A stretch of 64,000 nucleotides of DNA from the NCBI GenBank assembly GCA_003439945.1, contig QVRM01002451.1, positions 1-64,000 on the forward strand, read 5' to 3'. Of the stretch, positions 43,771 to 55,132 are shown one piece after another. Within the stretch, counting starts at the first letter, position 1. Each line of letters begins with the position of its first letter. The position numbers and the translations under genes were made by a program. This DNA comes from Dermanyssus gallinae. Its lineage: Eukaryota; Arthropoda; Arachnida; Mesostigmata; Dermanyssidae. The notes under the pieces are model-generated. The model was not told the origin of the DNA and made no database searches. It worked only from the letters and a program-made list of their open reading frames with translations.

Positions 43771-44696
43771 AACATAATACCACAAGAACAGCATGGATTC
43801 GGTCAAGGAAAGTCGGTCATAACAGCATGCACGAAGTTATTATCCGAAGTGAAAAGAAGCCTGGAACTTCATAAGTCAAGGGGAAGGTTTCTATATGCCT
43901 TATTTGTCGATCTGAAGGCCGCTTTTGATACTGCTCCGCGAAATATTGTACTCCAGAAGCTCGCCAATGCAGGTGTTGGCCCCAAGACACGAACCCTAAT
44001 CGCCAGCATTCTTCAAGCAAACCCGATAATCCTTGACGATTCGATCTGTGAGCATGAGCCTGTTATCCAGACCACAGGTTATGCTCAAGGTGATAATCTT
44101 AGCCCACTGCTTTTTTCTACCCTTCTCAGCGATCTGCCGCCAGTAATTCACAAAGAACACGATACGGTCGGCATCATACTATATGCTGACGATATCGTCA
44201 TGTACAGTCGTGACAAGTTGAAGTTGCAGCGAAGCATACGCACCCTGGAGGGGTACTGCGAGAACAACGGCCTTAAGATTAACGCCGAAAAAAAACAAAA
44301 GCGATCAAATTTAGACCTGGGGGACCGCTTGCTCGGTCCGATCGCGTGAAACTAGGTACTGGTCCAGTCGAGTTCGTTAACACCTTCTGTTACCTTGGGG
44401 TTAACTTTTCGATGAAGGGCACAACCTTTGGACAACACATCGCCGAACGAACTAGAAAAAGTCTAGTCGCGATGTTTACAATCGAAAAGCCCCAACAATT
44501 ATCCCTGACCACACTCAAAGCACTTTTTGACCTGAAAGTTGCTTCGGTGGCGGCCTACGGCATCCAGGTCATATGGGAACACCTCAGCCTATCACAGCTA
44601 GAAAAACTAGATAAGGTTAAGCCTACGTTTTTCAAGCTAGCCATTGGGTTGCCACGAAATGCGAAAAACCGTCTAGTTTACCTTATGACTTCTACT
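43771..44696 (+). pseudogene. Non-LTR RT relic, left part (copy B)
   Basis: It is orthologous to 9195-10124. LYALFVDLKAAFDTAPR (motif A, about 43893-43945), QGDNLSPLLF (about 44090) and LYADDIVMYS (about 44179) are in one frame from 43849 to 44349. The thumb region follows in another frame from about 44346. Here the segment around motif A retains LHKSRGRF, three codons or so that copy A lost. A CR1-like element interrupts the relic after TACT at 44693-44696, and it resumes at 49408. Confidence 0.85.
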
Positions 44697-44881
44697 GTTT
44701 CAACTGTTTTAACTGTTTGTTTATTGACATTTCTTGTAGATAATTGCACACATTAATTTCAAGCTCCATTAAGCACATAGCTTGTTCGGAGCCCCTTTTA
44801 TGAATAACAATGTATAATTTATATATGCCATTTTCACCTATTTACAATATATTGCAACATTATTGTATTTTTATATCACTT

Positions 44882-47770
44882 TTAACCAGATACCAAAGTT
44901 TCAAGATAATGCTCTTTGAGATCGCATTTGAATTTGAGCAGGGACTTTGTCTGCCTAACGGAGGCCGGTACTTTGTTCCAGTAGGAGGCCCCAATGTTTC
45001 TGATTGATAGCTTTGACTGGTTGGAGTTGGCGGGTGACAGAGTAAGCAGGTTTGATGCGTTACCTCTTGTAGATATGGGTGTTGCTGATGTTGCCAGACC
45101 ATATAAGTTTGGATGCACTCCAAGGAGTATACGCTTAATTTCAACTACGAGACAGTATTCTATAAGTTCTGGGAACGGCAAAATGTTAATATTTTTGTAG
45201 TGCGGTTGCACTGAATCTCGCATCGAGAGGTCCAGAGTTGTTCTCAGTGCTCGTTTTTGGAGTCGGTGAAGCGACCTGATAAGACGCATCTGTGTTAAGC
45301 CATAAACTTCTACAGCGTAGGTCAGGTGACTATGGACGTAGGCAAAATACATCGCCATCAAACAGTTTTGGGGAAGAATTCGTCGAGCTCTGTATAGAGC
45401 TGCATTGCTGCCAGATATTTTCTTACGTATATGTGTGACATGCGCTTCAAAGGTCAGCTTTTCGTCCAACGTAACGCCTAGGAACTTCGTTTCCTTTAGA
45501 AGCGAAAGGGCTATGCCGTCGCACTGGAAACGGAGGGGATTAATCGTAACGGAACCCCGCGGGGAAAGAAATTGCATTACACCTGTTTTCCTCCAATTCA
45601 TATAGAGACCGTTACTCCTGAACCATGATGATAACCTTTGAAGGTCCTCGCGGACCATAGCCTCTACCTCAGTTGGGGAGTTCCCGACGAATAGGGCGGT
45701 GGTATCGTCCGCAAGCAAGGTCAACTTTGCATGTTTTGTTACGCTAAATATGTCGTTAATAAAGATGTTGAAGAGAAGTGGACCACCTATACTGCCCTGA
45801 GCTACTCCAACAGATATATTTCTTACATCCGAGATTGCATTGCCCACTTGAACAACTTGCCTCCTATTCGACATAAACGACCGCAGCCAAGACAAAAAAA
45901 TATCATCTGCTCCATATCGAGTTAACTTTTTAATCAGAATATTTACATTAACTGTATCAAATGCTTTTCTAAGATCTATAAATACGCCGGCGACTGTCTT
46001 TTTTAACATTAGATTTCTGCGAACCTCTTCAACAAAATCCATGATGGGTACAGTCGTCGACATTTTGGATCGAAAACCGAACTGACGCTGACTTAGGCCA
46101 TTAAACATCTCAAAGTGTTCGTTCAACTGTTCATATATAGCTTTTTCGAAAATCTTGGACATTGGAGGGGGGATGCTGACCGGCCTGTAATTTTCCTTGC
46201 TTAGTCTGTCACCGCCTTTAAACAGTGGTACAACGCGATACAATTTGAGGGCCGTAGGGTAGATCCCCTGGCGTGTCGACAGATTAACTATGAATGCCAC
46301 TGCGTCAGCAATAACGTCAGCGCAGTGTCTCAAGACTTGAGAGGGTATGTGACCTTCTCCCACCGAGCAAATTGTGACTCTTTTCAGCAGGTAATGCACT
46401 CGATCCACAGGGACCGGCCTAGGCGAAAATGGCTCGTGCAGTTCAGGTATCGACATCGGTGCCTCGTAAGCGGCCGAGCATTCGGTGTCAGCCGTTACGC
46501 AAGTTGCATAATAGTTATTAAGGATGTTAGAAAGTCGTACACAGTCTGTGACTATCTCATCATCAATCTTTAGTTTGACACACTTTTTTTCCTGGGCACC
46601 TCCCATGACTGGCTGGATGGCTTCCCACGGGCTCCGCCTCTCCTGTATTCTATTGCAAACAATTTTCCCATTAGCATCCAGCCTGCACTTTCTTGAAAAC
46701 GAGACAACTTTGTTTCTCAGTCTAACATACGCTTGACGCCTGCTGGCGTTGGGGTCCCTGCGATACGCCGTATAGGCTGCCTCTTTCTTCTTTATCATTT
46801 CAAGCAGCTCGGCAGTGACCCATGGCTTACGTGGCTGACATTTGTTTAACTTTTGCCTAATTTCTCTTTTGCCTCTAGTCACTGCCGCCATCACTCTCTC
46901 GTTAAAGCATGCAAACGCCTCGTCTACATCCGAGATATCGTATAAGTCGTTCCAGTTAGTTATTGCAAGTTCTGCCAATTTTTGGTCGTAATTATATTTA
47001 TAGGTCATAGAGGCAGGTCGGCCTATTCTCTTAGAGACTACAGAAATAAATGTTGCGTGGTGGTCCGAGAAGGTAGTTGTGAGAGCTCCAGATGCGAGTA
47101 ACGACAAGGTCTGCACGTTAGTATAGATGTGATCGATGCAAGTGGAAGTGTTATATGCGGTTCCTCTACGTATTGTGGTTGCCACCCTGGTTGGAACATT
47201 GACAACTTCTTTATAGCAGAACTGTTCTAAAGTTTCAATTAATTCCTGTGCCTCGACAGACTCCGCCATTGTATTGAGATTTGCGTCACCGAGTATTATG
47301 GATTTCCTATTACCGATTCTTGACAAGAGAGTCTCCAACGAGGTAACAAAGTGTGCTGGGTTTCCCTTCGGCTGCCTATAGAAGACACCTACAATAGTGG
47401 TGTCCCCTTCAGCGCCACCCTCTATTTCCAGAAACAGACTCTCACAGAGCAGATCGTCTGAGATTCTGAATTTGAGATCATTACGTTCTCGCGCGACATA
47501 ATCACTCCTCACATATAGTGCCACTCCTCCCCCCCGACCTTCTCTACAACTAAAGTAGGAGTTGTATTCAGTTAACTTAAGTGACGGACATTCTACCGAC
47601 TGTAGCCTTGTTTCGGATATTGCTAGGACCGATGGCAACCGTGGTAGACAAGATAGCATGGTTTCTACATCATGAATATGCTTTTTCAAGCCATTAACGT
47701 TACAATGTATACAGAGTAGTGCATCCGAGATGCACTGGAACGTCGATATATCTACAGTCTGACTACACAT
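44882..47770 (-). CDS. ORF2: APE endonuclease and reverse transcriptase (CR1-like)
   Basis: The frame has 962 residues without interruption. The endonuclease shows HCNVNGLKKHIHD, ISETR, GDANLN and SDHHATF, the metal and active-site motifs of apurinic-type nucleases. RT follows with VPLFKGGDRLSKENYRPVS, RQFGFR, VAGVFIDLRKAFDTV (Asp about 599), GVAQGSIGGPLLFN and LTLLADDTTALF (ADD at 687-689), then a thumb and C-terminal region with LHRLQKRALRTTL. The protein should nick target DNA and prime cDNA synthesis from the nick. The start ATG at 47770 is three codons after the ORF1 TAA, in the same frame. Family-1 ORF2 (13113-15992) is a close relative. Clade placement as CR1/L2-group is by motif style. 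Confidence 0.92.
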   Translation of the reverse strand: MCSQTVDISTFQCISDALLCIHCNVNGLKKHIHDVETMLSCLPRLPSVLAISETRLQSVECPSLKLTEYNSYFSCREGRGGGVALYVRSDYVARERNDLKFRISDDLLCESLFLEIEGGAEGDTTIVGVFYRQPKGNPAHFVTSLETLLSRIGNRKSIILGDANLNTMAESVEAQELIETLEQFCYKEVVNVPTRVATTIRRGTAYNTSTCIDHIYTNVQTLSLLASGALTTTFSDHHATFISVVSKRIGRPASMTYKYNYDQKLAELAITNWNDLYDISDVDEAFACFNERVMAAVTRGKREIRQKLNKCQPRKPWVTAELLEMIKKKEAAYTAYRRDPNASRRQAYVRLRNKVVSFSRKCRLDANGKIVCNRIQERRSPWEAIQPVMGGAQEKKCVKLKIDDEIVTDCVRLSNILNNYYATCVTADTECSAAYEAPMSIPELHEPFSPRPVPVDRVHYLLKRVTICSVGEGHIPSQVLRHCADVIADAVAFIVNLSTRQGIYPTALKLYRVVPLFKGGDRLSKENYRPVSIPPPMSKIFEKAIYEQLNEHFEMFNGLSQRQFGFRSKMSTTVPIMDFVEEVRRNLMLKKTVAGVFIDLRKAFDTVNVNILIKKLTRYGADDIFLSWLRSFMSNRRQVVQVGNAISDVRNISVGVAQGSIGGPLLFNIFINDIFSVTKHAKLTLLADDTTALFVGNSPTEVEAMVREDLQRLSSWFRSNGLYMNWRKTGVMQFLSPRGSVTINPLRFQCDGIALSLLKETKFLGVTLDEKLTFEAHVTHIRKKISGSNAALYRARRILPQNCLMAMYFAYVHSHLTYAVEVYGLTQMRLIRSLHRLQKRALRTTLDLSMRDSVQPHYKNINILPFPELIEYCLVVEIKRILLGVHPNLYGLATSATPISTRGNASNLLTLSPANSNQSKLSIRNIGASYWNKVPASVRQTKSLLKFKCDLKEHYLETLVSG

Positions 47771-47776
47771 GATACA

Positions 47777-49189
47777 TTAGGGAAATCTGTTTGCTGAACT
47801 GCCGAGCGCAGCGAGATCCATGTCTGCGGTAAATTCCTTCCACGGCGAGTTACTCGTTGTCTTGATCTGCAACCGACAGTCAGAAGTCCGAGCATCAAAT
47901 ATTTTCCTCTGGCCCTTGAGCTTACGTAGCTGGTAATAGACGTTGGCATTTTCGGGCGTAAGATGGTCGTTAGCGTAGATAGAGTTGTTACTAGCAGAGA
48001 AAGCTGGGAGAAGGTTAGATCTTGGTTTTTTCTCCCGGCATCTCCGCTGTACCTCTACTTTTTTCCACCGGCAGACGAAACGGACCAGCACTGAGGATCG
48101 ATCGGTAACGTTCTTGCCATTTACTTTTACCATCCGCGGGCATCGGTGCGCGACGTCAATGTCTCTCTCCTCGACCGGCGCCTCAATCTTTTCACACAGT
48201 TCAATGATGGTTGCCCGAAGCTGCTCGTCTGTTTCACGTTCTCGCGCCGGTATTCCGCTGAAAAGAATATCAGAACGTCTTCCATATTGATCTAGAAAGC
48301 GCGCTTGCTTCTGTGCAGAATTTGCCACCTCTCCGGCTGATGTTATTGCCCCGCGAGCAGCCTCCGCCGTCACCACTGCCCTTTCAGCCGTTCGAGCCAC
48401 CTCATCCACACTATTGGCATAATACTCCATTGAGGAATCCACTTGGTCAACTCGACTCTTGAGCGTATCAAACTCTTGTTTTAAGTGAGTAACGGCATGA
48501 GTGAGCTGCAGACACTCACTCATCTGCAACTGCAATGCTTTTATCTGCTCGGACAGTCCTGCCAAACTGAGCATGATGCTACGCATATCAATATCACCGA
48601 CAAGACCACCATCCTTGACGGTCGCACCAGCCACCAGCCGTTGAGCACTGTCGCTCACACAACTGCCGCTCGCGCTGTCGCTGCTGCTCGAGTTCAAATT
48701 TTCGTTCGAGGCGGTATCTGATGCCACTTCTCCACTGTCGCCAGAGATCGACGGAGAAGGAGAAGCAGTTTGAAATGGCTTAACGGTTGTTTGATGGCGC
48801 TGTGGACCGCTGGTTCTGCTGCTCGATGGAGCTACCGGTTTACCGGACAAAGCTGTTGCCGCTGCTGGTGTTGCCGACGGCTTGGTTGTTTTTTGCGATC
48901 TTACCAGCTCCGGACTCAGTAGTCTTGTTGGGGGTAGTTGGCTTGAGGAAGGCGAGTTTTTTGCTGCAGAACAAAGGATACACTTCCAGACGAACGAAGC
49001 ATCTTCCGCCTTCTTTTTAGCGATGAGTGTTGGAATTACATCAGCACAATGTGGGTGAAACAGTCGCGGGCACACATCACATTTCTGTGAAGCTCGAGCG
49101 ATCGATAAGTCACATTTACCACATACACGTTTCTTGGTTGTTGATTGCATCTTCTGACTCATCTTATCACACTGGTTGCTGCTGGCCAT
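47777..49189 (-). CDS. ORF1: PHD finger, coiled coil, FP-like domain (CR1-like)
   Basis: I choose ATG 49189 (MASSNQCDKM). The frame is open further to 49414, but its first codons come from host flank. Residues 23-73 form a PHD-type finger (CGKCDLS...KCDVC...HPHC...WKCILC). A Ser/Thr-rich stretch follows, then a coiled coil around residues 200-300. A C-terminal domain contains GRRSDILFSGIP, DIDVAHRCPR and IYANDHLTPENANVYYQLRKLK, resembling the baculovirus-FP-like domain of CR1/L2-group ORF1 proteins. Such proteins bind element RNA and may act as chaperones. It ends in TAA directly before TGT ATC ATG of ORF2 in the same frame. Confidence 0.88.
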   Translation of the reverse strand: MASSNQCDKMSQKMQSTTKKRVCGKCDLSIARASQKCDVCPRLFHPHCADVIPTLIAKKKAEDASFVWKCILCSAAKNSPSSSQLPPTRLLSPELVRSQKTTKPSATPAAATALSGKPVAPSSSRTSGPQRHQTTVKPFQTASPSPSISGDSGEVASDTASNENLNSSSSDSASGSCVSDSAQRLVAGATVKDGGLVGDIDMRSIMLSLAGLSEQIKALQLQMSECLQLTHAVTHLKQEFDTLKSRVDQVDSSMEYYANSVDEVARTAERAVVTAEAARGAITSAGEVANSAQKQARFLDQYGRRSDILFSGIPARERETDEQLRATIIELCEKIEAPVEERDIDVAHRCPRMVKVNGKNVTDRSSVLVRFVCRWKKVEVQRRCREKKPRSNLLPAFSASNNSIYANDHLTPENANVYYQLRKLKGQRKIFDARTSDCRLQIKTTSNSPWKEFTADMDLAALGSSANRFP

Positions 49190-49407
49190 TTTCTTGTTGG
49201 TGTGGCAGGTTGCCCTCTCAGAGGAAAATACGGCCGGATTACGACAGACCAACCTAAATCGCTCTGGTCTTGGTATCTGGGGTTTCAGCGTCACTTTGGA
49301 CACTTTTTCACTTGTAGGAACTCTGAACTCAATTGCATGTTTAGGTGAAAACTGGCATTTTCTACGGAGCGACCTGGCATGCGTGTGGCTAGTTCGAATC
49401 CCAGACA

Positions 49408-49540
49408 TACTCAACCACTTGTAGAAAATCTAGTAACTAGATTCCGTCTCTCAGAAACCGCTGCTCTTATTCAGTTTAGAGAAAACTTTATGAAGAAAGT
49501 TCGAGCAGTTCCCAGAAGCTTCTTTAATAATGTCAGATAG
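49408..49540 (+). pseudogene. Non-LTR RT relic, right part (copy B)
   Basis: It continues the relic from 44696 after the CR1-like insertion, reading QPLVENLVTRFRLSETAALIQFRENFMKKVRAVPRSFFNN to a TAG at 49538-49540, parallel to 10111-10242 in copy A. Confidence 0.8.
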
Positions 49541-51021
49541 CTATTTCTCTTACGCAGTTAGCTCGATGATATTTTAATACTTATCTATAAACATGTGTTT
49601 TATTACAATGATCTATATATACATACCATACATATGGTGCAATTAATAAATGATGATGATAAAAACAAAAACGAGCTGTGTGAAGGATTAAACATAACCG
49701 AAACAATCGGGAAGGACACGCTTTGAGTCAATATCATCACCGCATGAGACGGTTGTGAGGACCTTGATAAATGTAATTCGGGCGAGTCCAATATTTTTCA
49801 TTATCCTTTAAAATATCCAGACTTGTGACAATTCTGTTTGGTTAGACTACGAGCTTGCTAAGGGGGGATAAACAAATGATGATCACATTACAACTATGCG
49901 TCATCTTAAAGTTGAAACGTATTGCAAAAAAAACGCATAACAACGACAATTGTTTGGAGACAACGTCAACAGAAATGTATTCACCCAGTAAGCTAACGCC
50001 AGAGTTTACAACATTCCAGCGAGTATGCGACGAGAACACAGCCGCCATGCGAAATTATCTCTACACCCTATATATTTCCTATGACGAATTTCAGCATCAC
50101 GCATGCTTTAGTTAAAGCGTGTCCCACATATAACAAGGGCGTCAACATCATACAATATGTTCTTAATGCATCAATTGCAACCGGTTTGGCAGCTGGCGTA
50201 TAGTGTATGTAGTGTCATTTAACTGATCGTCGATATCTCCATCCGCGATTAATTTCTCCCGGAAGCAATGCGACCAAAGTATGGCATTATCACCGTGCCG
50301 TGTGACTAAAATGTTGGGTTAGGCACAGTGCATTCATCATAATTAGCGACGAACAGACAAGACAAGGAATATGAGCTATCAGTAATGATAAGTTGCCGCA
50401 CTGAACGGAATAATAGTCTAGGTTTATGGTACATTTCAACGGCGCTAATGCTAGATGCAATACAAGACACGAACACTCTTTTTTATCGCTTGTGCCACTA
50501 CCGGAACAAAGCCTTGAGAATCAGAGAGAAAATCAGCTGTGCTAATTAATGATGGCTTCTCCTTGCCTGCTGGCCGAGCAAGATCTTCCTCTCCCGTAAA
50601 TGCTGGCCGACGTGCCATTGTTGAAGACGGTCAAGGGAAACGACAGCACAGCTGGTCTCGACCGGGCGCTTTGCTGTGCCATGCTTAATGCACCAAATTC
50701 CAATGCGTGCGAGCAGAACCTAATTTCAATTCTGGTCTTTTTATAAAAACAAATTCCACGGAATGGGGCATCAAAAGTGGCAGCCGAATAGAAAGACAGT
50801 TGATGGTAGACAGAGTGCAAGCCAGAAATCAGTCACCAAACCGGGGTTCAGCACGAACTGATAGAAGTAAGAAACAAGTGGATCAAATGGCAATCGTCTA
50901 ACTATAAACACGAAGGCGAATCGCTGCTTACGCAAGAAAAAACTTAAACTGTATATTTAAAAATGAATACGTTCTTCACAGTCTAATTAGATATCAAGCT
51001 ATTTATTGATAATAGTTATAT
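49541..51021. other. Unit spacer, no gene seen
   Basis: It matches 10243-11794. About 60 bases of copy A are absent near 50242. No recognisable gene. Confidence 0.55.
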
Positions 51022-51427
51022 TGTAACGATGTTGTTGTTACGCTAAGTCACTGGGGATGGGAGCTCAGCCGGGCGGCGACTACAGCACGAGAGACTCAGG
51101 GCAATGAGTGACAACACACCGCGTAAGATCTGACTCGTAAGGTTACCGAACGGAGAACGCGTTGTTAGCATCCTTCTCTCGGGTCTTTATTGGCTCCAGT
51201 GACGCCGTAGCGTTCGTATAGTAATCATGTTAAAAGGTTGATTCGAATCTATGACGTTGTTAATCGGTCGGGTTACACACTACTCTCGGCGGTGCACGTT
51301 GTTCTTGGTGGTGATGATGATGATGCCGATACTCTGGATGTGGCGCGGTCCGTGGACGATGGTGCAGATGTCCTATTGTCATCAGCACGCAGCCTAGTGA
51401 CCTTCTTGGTCGTCACGTTGCACGTTG
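51022..51427 (+). mobile_element. LTR-like (TGTAACG) element, truncated (copy B)
   Basis: It is orthologous to 11795-12204, again preceded by ATAT. It ends at CACGTTG, where 84 bases not found in copy A (51428-51511) lead into the CR1-like ORF1. Confidence 0.65.
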
Positions 51428-51511
51428 AATTAGATGCTTGCTTGGCTTACTGACGTCGTCAGTTGTCGGTGCTGTAGGTCGTTGACGTTTGAGTTGGCTT
51501 GGGTGGTTGGT

Positions 51512-52226
51512 CCTCACCGGTAAAGTTGAGCGACTTGAGGCAGAAGTCGATGACCTAACACAAAGAGTGAATACTACAGAAACCTCTAAGGAATATCATA
51601 TTCATTCAGTGGAGGAAGCATTGGCCGCTGTTCAAGAGGTCCGCTCGACCGTTAACACAGTTAAGGAGATGTCGGCTGGCGCAAAGGCGCTAGCGGAGTC
51701 GGCATCGGCCGGACATACATTTAAGGACCAGTACGACCGTCGGTCGGATGTGATATTTAATGGAATTCCCGCGAAAGAGAAGGAGACGGACGAGGACGTG
51801 CGCGCGGTCATTGAACTTTGCCAGCGACTGGAGGTGAAACTTGATGAACGCGACATCGACGTCGCCCACCGCTGCCCCCGAACTCGTATGATCAACGGGA
51901 AAAACATTACCGACCGCTCCCAGCTGCTGGTGCGGTTTGTTTGTCGATGGAAGAAACTTGAAGTGCAACGAAGATGCCGGGAAGTGAAGCCGAGGTCGAG
52001 CCTTCTAGGCGGCTGCCAGGGAAGCAACAACAACATCTACGCCAATGACCACCTGACACCCGCTAACGCAAGCCTGCACTACCGCCTCCGTCGCCTCAAG
52101 GCCAACAAGAACATTTCTGATGTTCGAACGTCAGACTGCCGTGTACAAATCCGTCTCAACAGCAATGCTCCCTGGCGGGACGTGACAACCGACACCAATC
52201 TCGATGCTCTTGTCGGTCGCAAATAG
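51512..52226 (+). pseudogene. CR1-like ORF1, 5'-truncated (B1)
   Basis: It carries the same coiled-coil and FP-like region as 12205-13091 but lacks about 175 bases of the upstream part. VERLEAEVDDLTQRV, RRSDVIFNGIPAKE, DIDVAHRCPR and IYANDHLTPAN are present. It ends in TAG at 52224-52226, followed in the same frame by seven sense codons and the ORF2 ATG at 52247. No PHD finger remains. Confidence 0.7.
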
Positions 52227-52246
52227 TCGTCATTATATTATTATTA

Positions 52247-55059
52247 TATGACAGCTAGTCAGACAATTAATATCACAGAGCTTAGAATAGAACCTGACTT
52301 TTTACGGAATACACTGCAATATTAATGGTGCCAAGTCTCATATTCACGACATTGAAACGATACTACATCTGCTTCCTTGCCCTCCGTCCTTTATTGCTTT
52401 GTCGGAAACTCGTATCTCGCAAGAGGAGGCAGCCGCTTTCCAGATTAATAATTATAACCAATTTGTTGATTGCCGTAATGGACCGGGTGGAGGTGTGGCG
52501 CTGTTTATCAGAGATGATTATGTGGTACGCGAGCGGAACGATCTCAAACTAATCCTCCCGGCAGAGTACCGATGTTAAAGTATTTTTGTTGAGGTGCTTG
52601 CCGATGGTCAGAGCACGGTTGTGGGGTCATTCTACAGGCAACCGTCGGGGAAGCCCTTGGATTTCCTGTATGCACTAGGAGAATTACTCTCAAAAGTGGA
52701 CAGGCTAAACACAATCTGCCTTGGCGACGCGAACATTGACTTACTAGATAGGGGCGGTTCATATGTGACTGACCTAAATGACTTATTACACTCGTATAAC
52801 TTTCGAGAGATGGTTGGTGTGCCGACCAGGGTTGCTTGTACGGACACTGTCCATGGCCAACGCACCACCGAAACATGCATAGACCATATTTACTGCAATG
52901 TTCCACCCAAGTTAACTATCGCCTTCGGTGTGCTTACGACTACTTTCTCTGACCATTTCACCACATTTATTAGTTTAAAATCCAAACCGTCGGCAGCCAA
53001 CGAGTGTCCAAAATTCGAACTTAACTATGATCAAATAACAGCCAAACTGTCGTCGTCTATGTGGGACGACCTACACGGGCTACATGACGTCAACGAGGCA
53101 TTTAAATTGTTTAGAGAAAGAGTTATGTCGGCGGTGAAGCGTAATAGTACTAAGATCAAAAATACTAGCTCGAGGAACGCAGTTCGGAAAAATTGGGTGA
53201 CACCGGATTTATATGCTCTTATTAAAGAGAAGGAAATGGCGCACATAATACACAGAGCTGACCCCACACTCGATAACAAATGCAAAACCTATCGTATGCT
53301 CAGAAACAGGGTGACAAGGCTCTCACGCAAATGTAGAATGGAAGCGATTTGCAAGATTGTTAGAAACAGAATTAATAGCCGGCGGGGTCCTTGGGAGGCA
53401 ATCCGACCTGTACTTGGAGGTGTCCAGGAGAAAAAATGCACGAAGCTACTTGTAAACGGAGAACTCGTCACTGATGAAACTACGCTAGCTAGCATCTTCA
53501 ACCACTACTACGCGACATGTGTCACCCGTGACAGCGAGTGCTCATCGAGATTCGTCATTCCGGATAACCTTCCGACGCCTGCCAAACAATTCTCCCTGCA
53601 GCCAGTCAACGTTCACAGAATTCACCACCTTCTACAAAATGTCAAAATATGCTCCACCGCTCCCGAACAAATTCCATCACAAGTTCTCCGTAGGGCTGCG
53701 GATGCACTCGCATCGCCTCTTGAGTATATTATCAATCTCTCCATCAGAACAGGAGTATATACCAGTGTCCTAAAGTTATACCGTCTGGTTCCATTGTTCA
53801 AAGGAGGGGACCGCCTGTGCCGAGACAACTATAGATCTGTCAACATCCCCGCGCCCATATCGAAAGTCTTTGAAAAATGCATTATTGAACAGTCCAGAGA
53901 TTTTGTCGAAGGACATAAAGTCCTACATAGTAGGCAGTTCGGCTTTCGACCCAAGATGTCGACGATTGTGCCTGTGATGCACTTTGTCGAAGAAATACGG
54001 AAAAAGGCCTTTGATACGGTAGATCTAGACATTCTTTTAAAAAAACTCTCCACTTATAGGGCGAATGAAAATTTTATAAGGTGGGTGCGCTCATTCATTT
54101 CTGAAAGACGCCAAGTTGTCCATATTGGACAATCCCTCTCCCGTATCGAAAATATATCAATTGGAGTGGCTCAAGGGAGCATCAGTGGCCCGCTATTATT
54201 TAATATTTTTGTTAACGATATTTTTACTATTCCAAATCATGCTAAACTAACCTTGTTTGCTGACGACGCAACGGCTCTATTCATGGGCGACTCTCCCCAA
54301 CAGGTTGAGGCAATGATTCGTGAGGATATTGAGAGGCTATCTCTATGGTTTAGAAATAACGGCCTCTACATTAATTGGTCAAAAACAGGAGTTGTTCAAT
54401 TTAAAACTCCAAGGGGCCAAACGAGAATCAATCCTGAAGCGTTTGCATGCGACCGCACGCTTGATATGCTAGTTGAAACGAAGTTCCTGGGTATTGTTCT
54501 TGACGAACATCTGACGCTCCAGGCGCATGCAAAGCATGTGAGGAAAAAAATGGTCAGTGGCGTAGCCGCCATATACTGCACTCGTAAAATCCTTCCCCGC
54601 CAATGCCTCACGGCAATGTACCACGCGTATGTGCAGAGCCACCTAACATATGGTCTGGAGGTGTACGGTCTTTCTTATGCGTCTTATTTAACTCCGCTTC
54701 ATCTGCTTCAGAAAAGAGCACTTCGCCTCGTCTTAGGTCTCCCACATCGCGTCTCAACATTAGTAGAACAATATAAAGAACTCTCAGTGCTCCCGTTATC
54801 ATACCTAATTAAGTTTACCATAGTTGTCGAAATAAAACGTATTCTTTTTGGTCACCATCCCAACCTAGTTGGCCTTATCGAATCTGCAAGGACTCAAAAC
54901 ACCCGAGGCTCGGCATCTCACTTGCTCATTGTCTCCTTGGCCACAAGTACACAATCAAGGTTTGCACTCTGTAAGTTAGGTGCTACCTTGTGGAACAAGT
55001 TGCTTAGTGACATTAGGACACTTATGTCGCTTAGTCAATTCAAAAACACTGCGAGAACG

Positions 55060-55060
<1 letters not shown>
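52247..55060 (+). pseudogene. CR1-like ORF2 of B1 (motif A deleted)
   Basis: The ORF opens MTASQTINITELRIEPD, then a 2-bp deletion near 52298 (compare 13164 in A1) shifts the frame. A TAA follows at 52576-52578. From 52594 an 845-codon frame runs through the second half of the endonuclease (GDANIDLLD, SDHFTTF) and RT (RQFGFR near 53935, GVAQGSISGPLLFN near 54165, LTLFADDATALF near 54250). Near 54001 a 48-bp in-frame deletion takes out HLKS...FIDLR, including the motif A catalytic Asp, so the long frame cannot encode an active RT. The frame's end reads into the TA tract of the next insertion. Confidence 0.9.

Positions 55061-55062
<2 letters not shown>

Positions 55063-55129
<67 letters not shown>
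55063..55129. repeat. (TA)n retroelement tail
   Basis: This is the 3' tail of the minus-strand element. It makes the upstream B1 frame appear to continue as Tyr-Ile repeats. Confidence 0.9.

Positions 55130-55132
<3 letters not shown>

Larger units (their letters stand above)
44697..49407 (-). mobile_element. CR1-like family-2 element, apparently intact
   Basis: It is inserted in the RT relic of copy B only. Copy A shows the empty site (TTCTACTCAACC near 10113). TACT is duplicated (44693-44696 and 49408-49411). On its own strand it has about 220 bases of 5' sequence, ORF1, ORF2, and a 3' end with AATAAA followed by short tandem units of AACAGTT(A/G)AA type instead of a poly(A). Both ORFs are open with all expected motifs, and no lesion is visible. 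Confidence 0.9.

Noticed and set aside
49360..49407. tRNA-like B box (GTTCGAATCCC) at the 5' end of the CR1-like element
   Set aside because: The flanking bases do not form a T-arm stem, and no A box or acceptor pairing is visible; probably chance.
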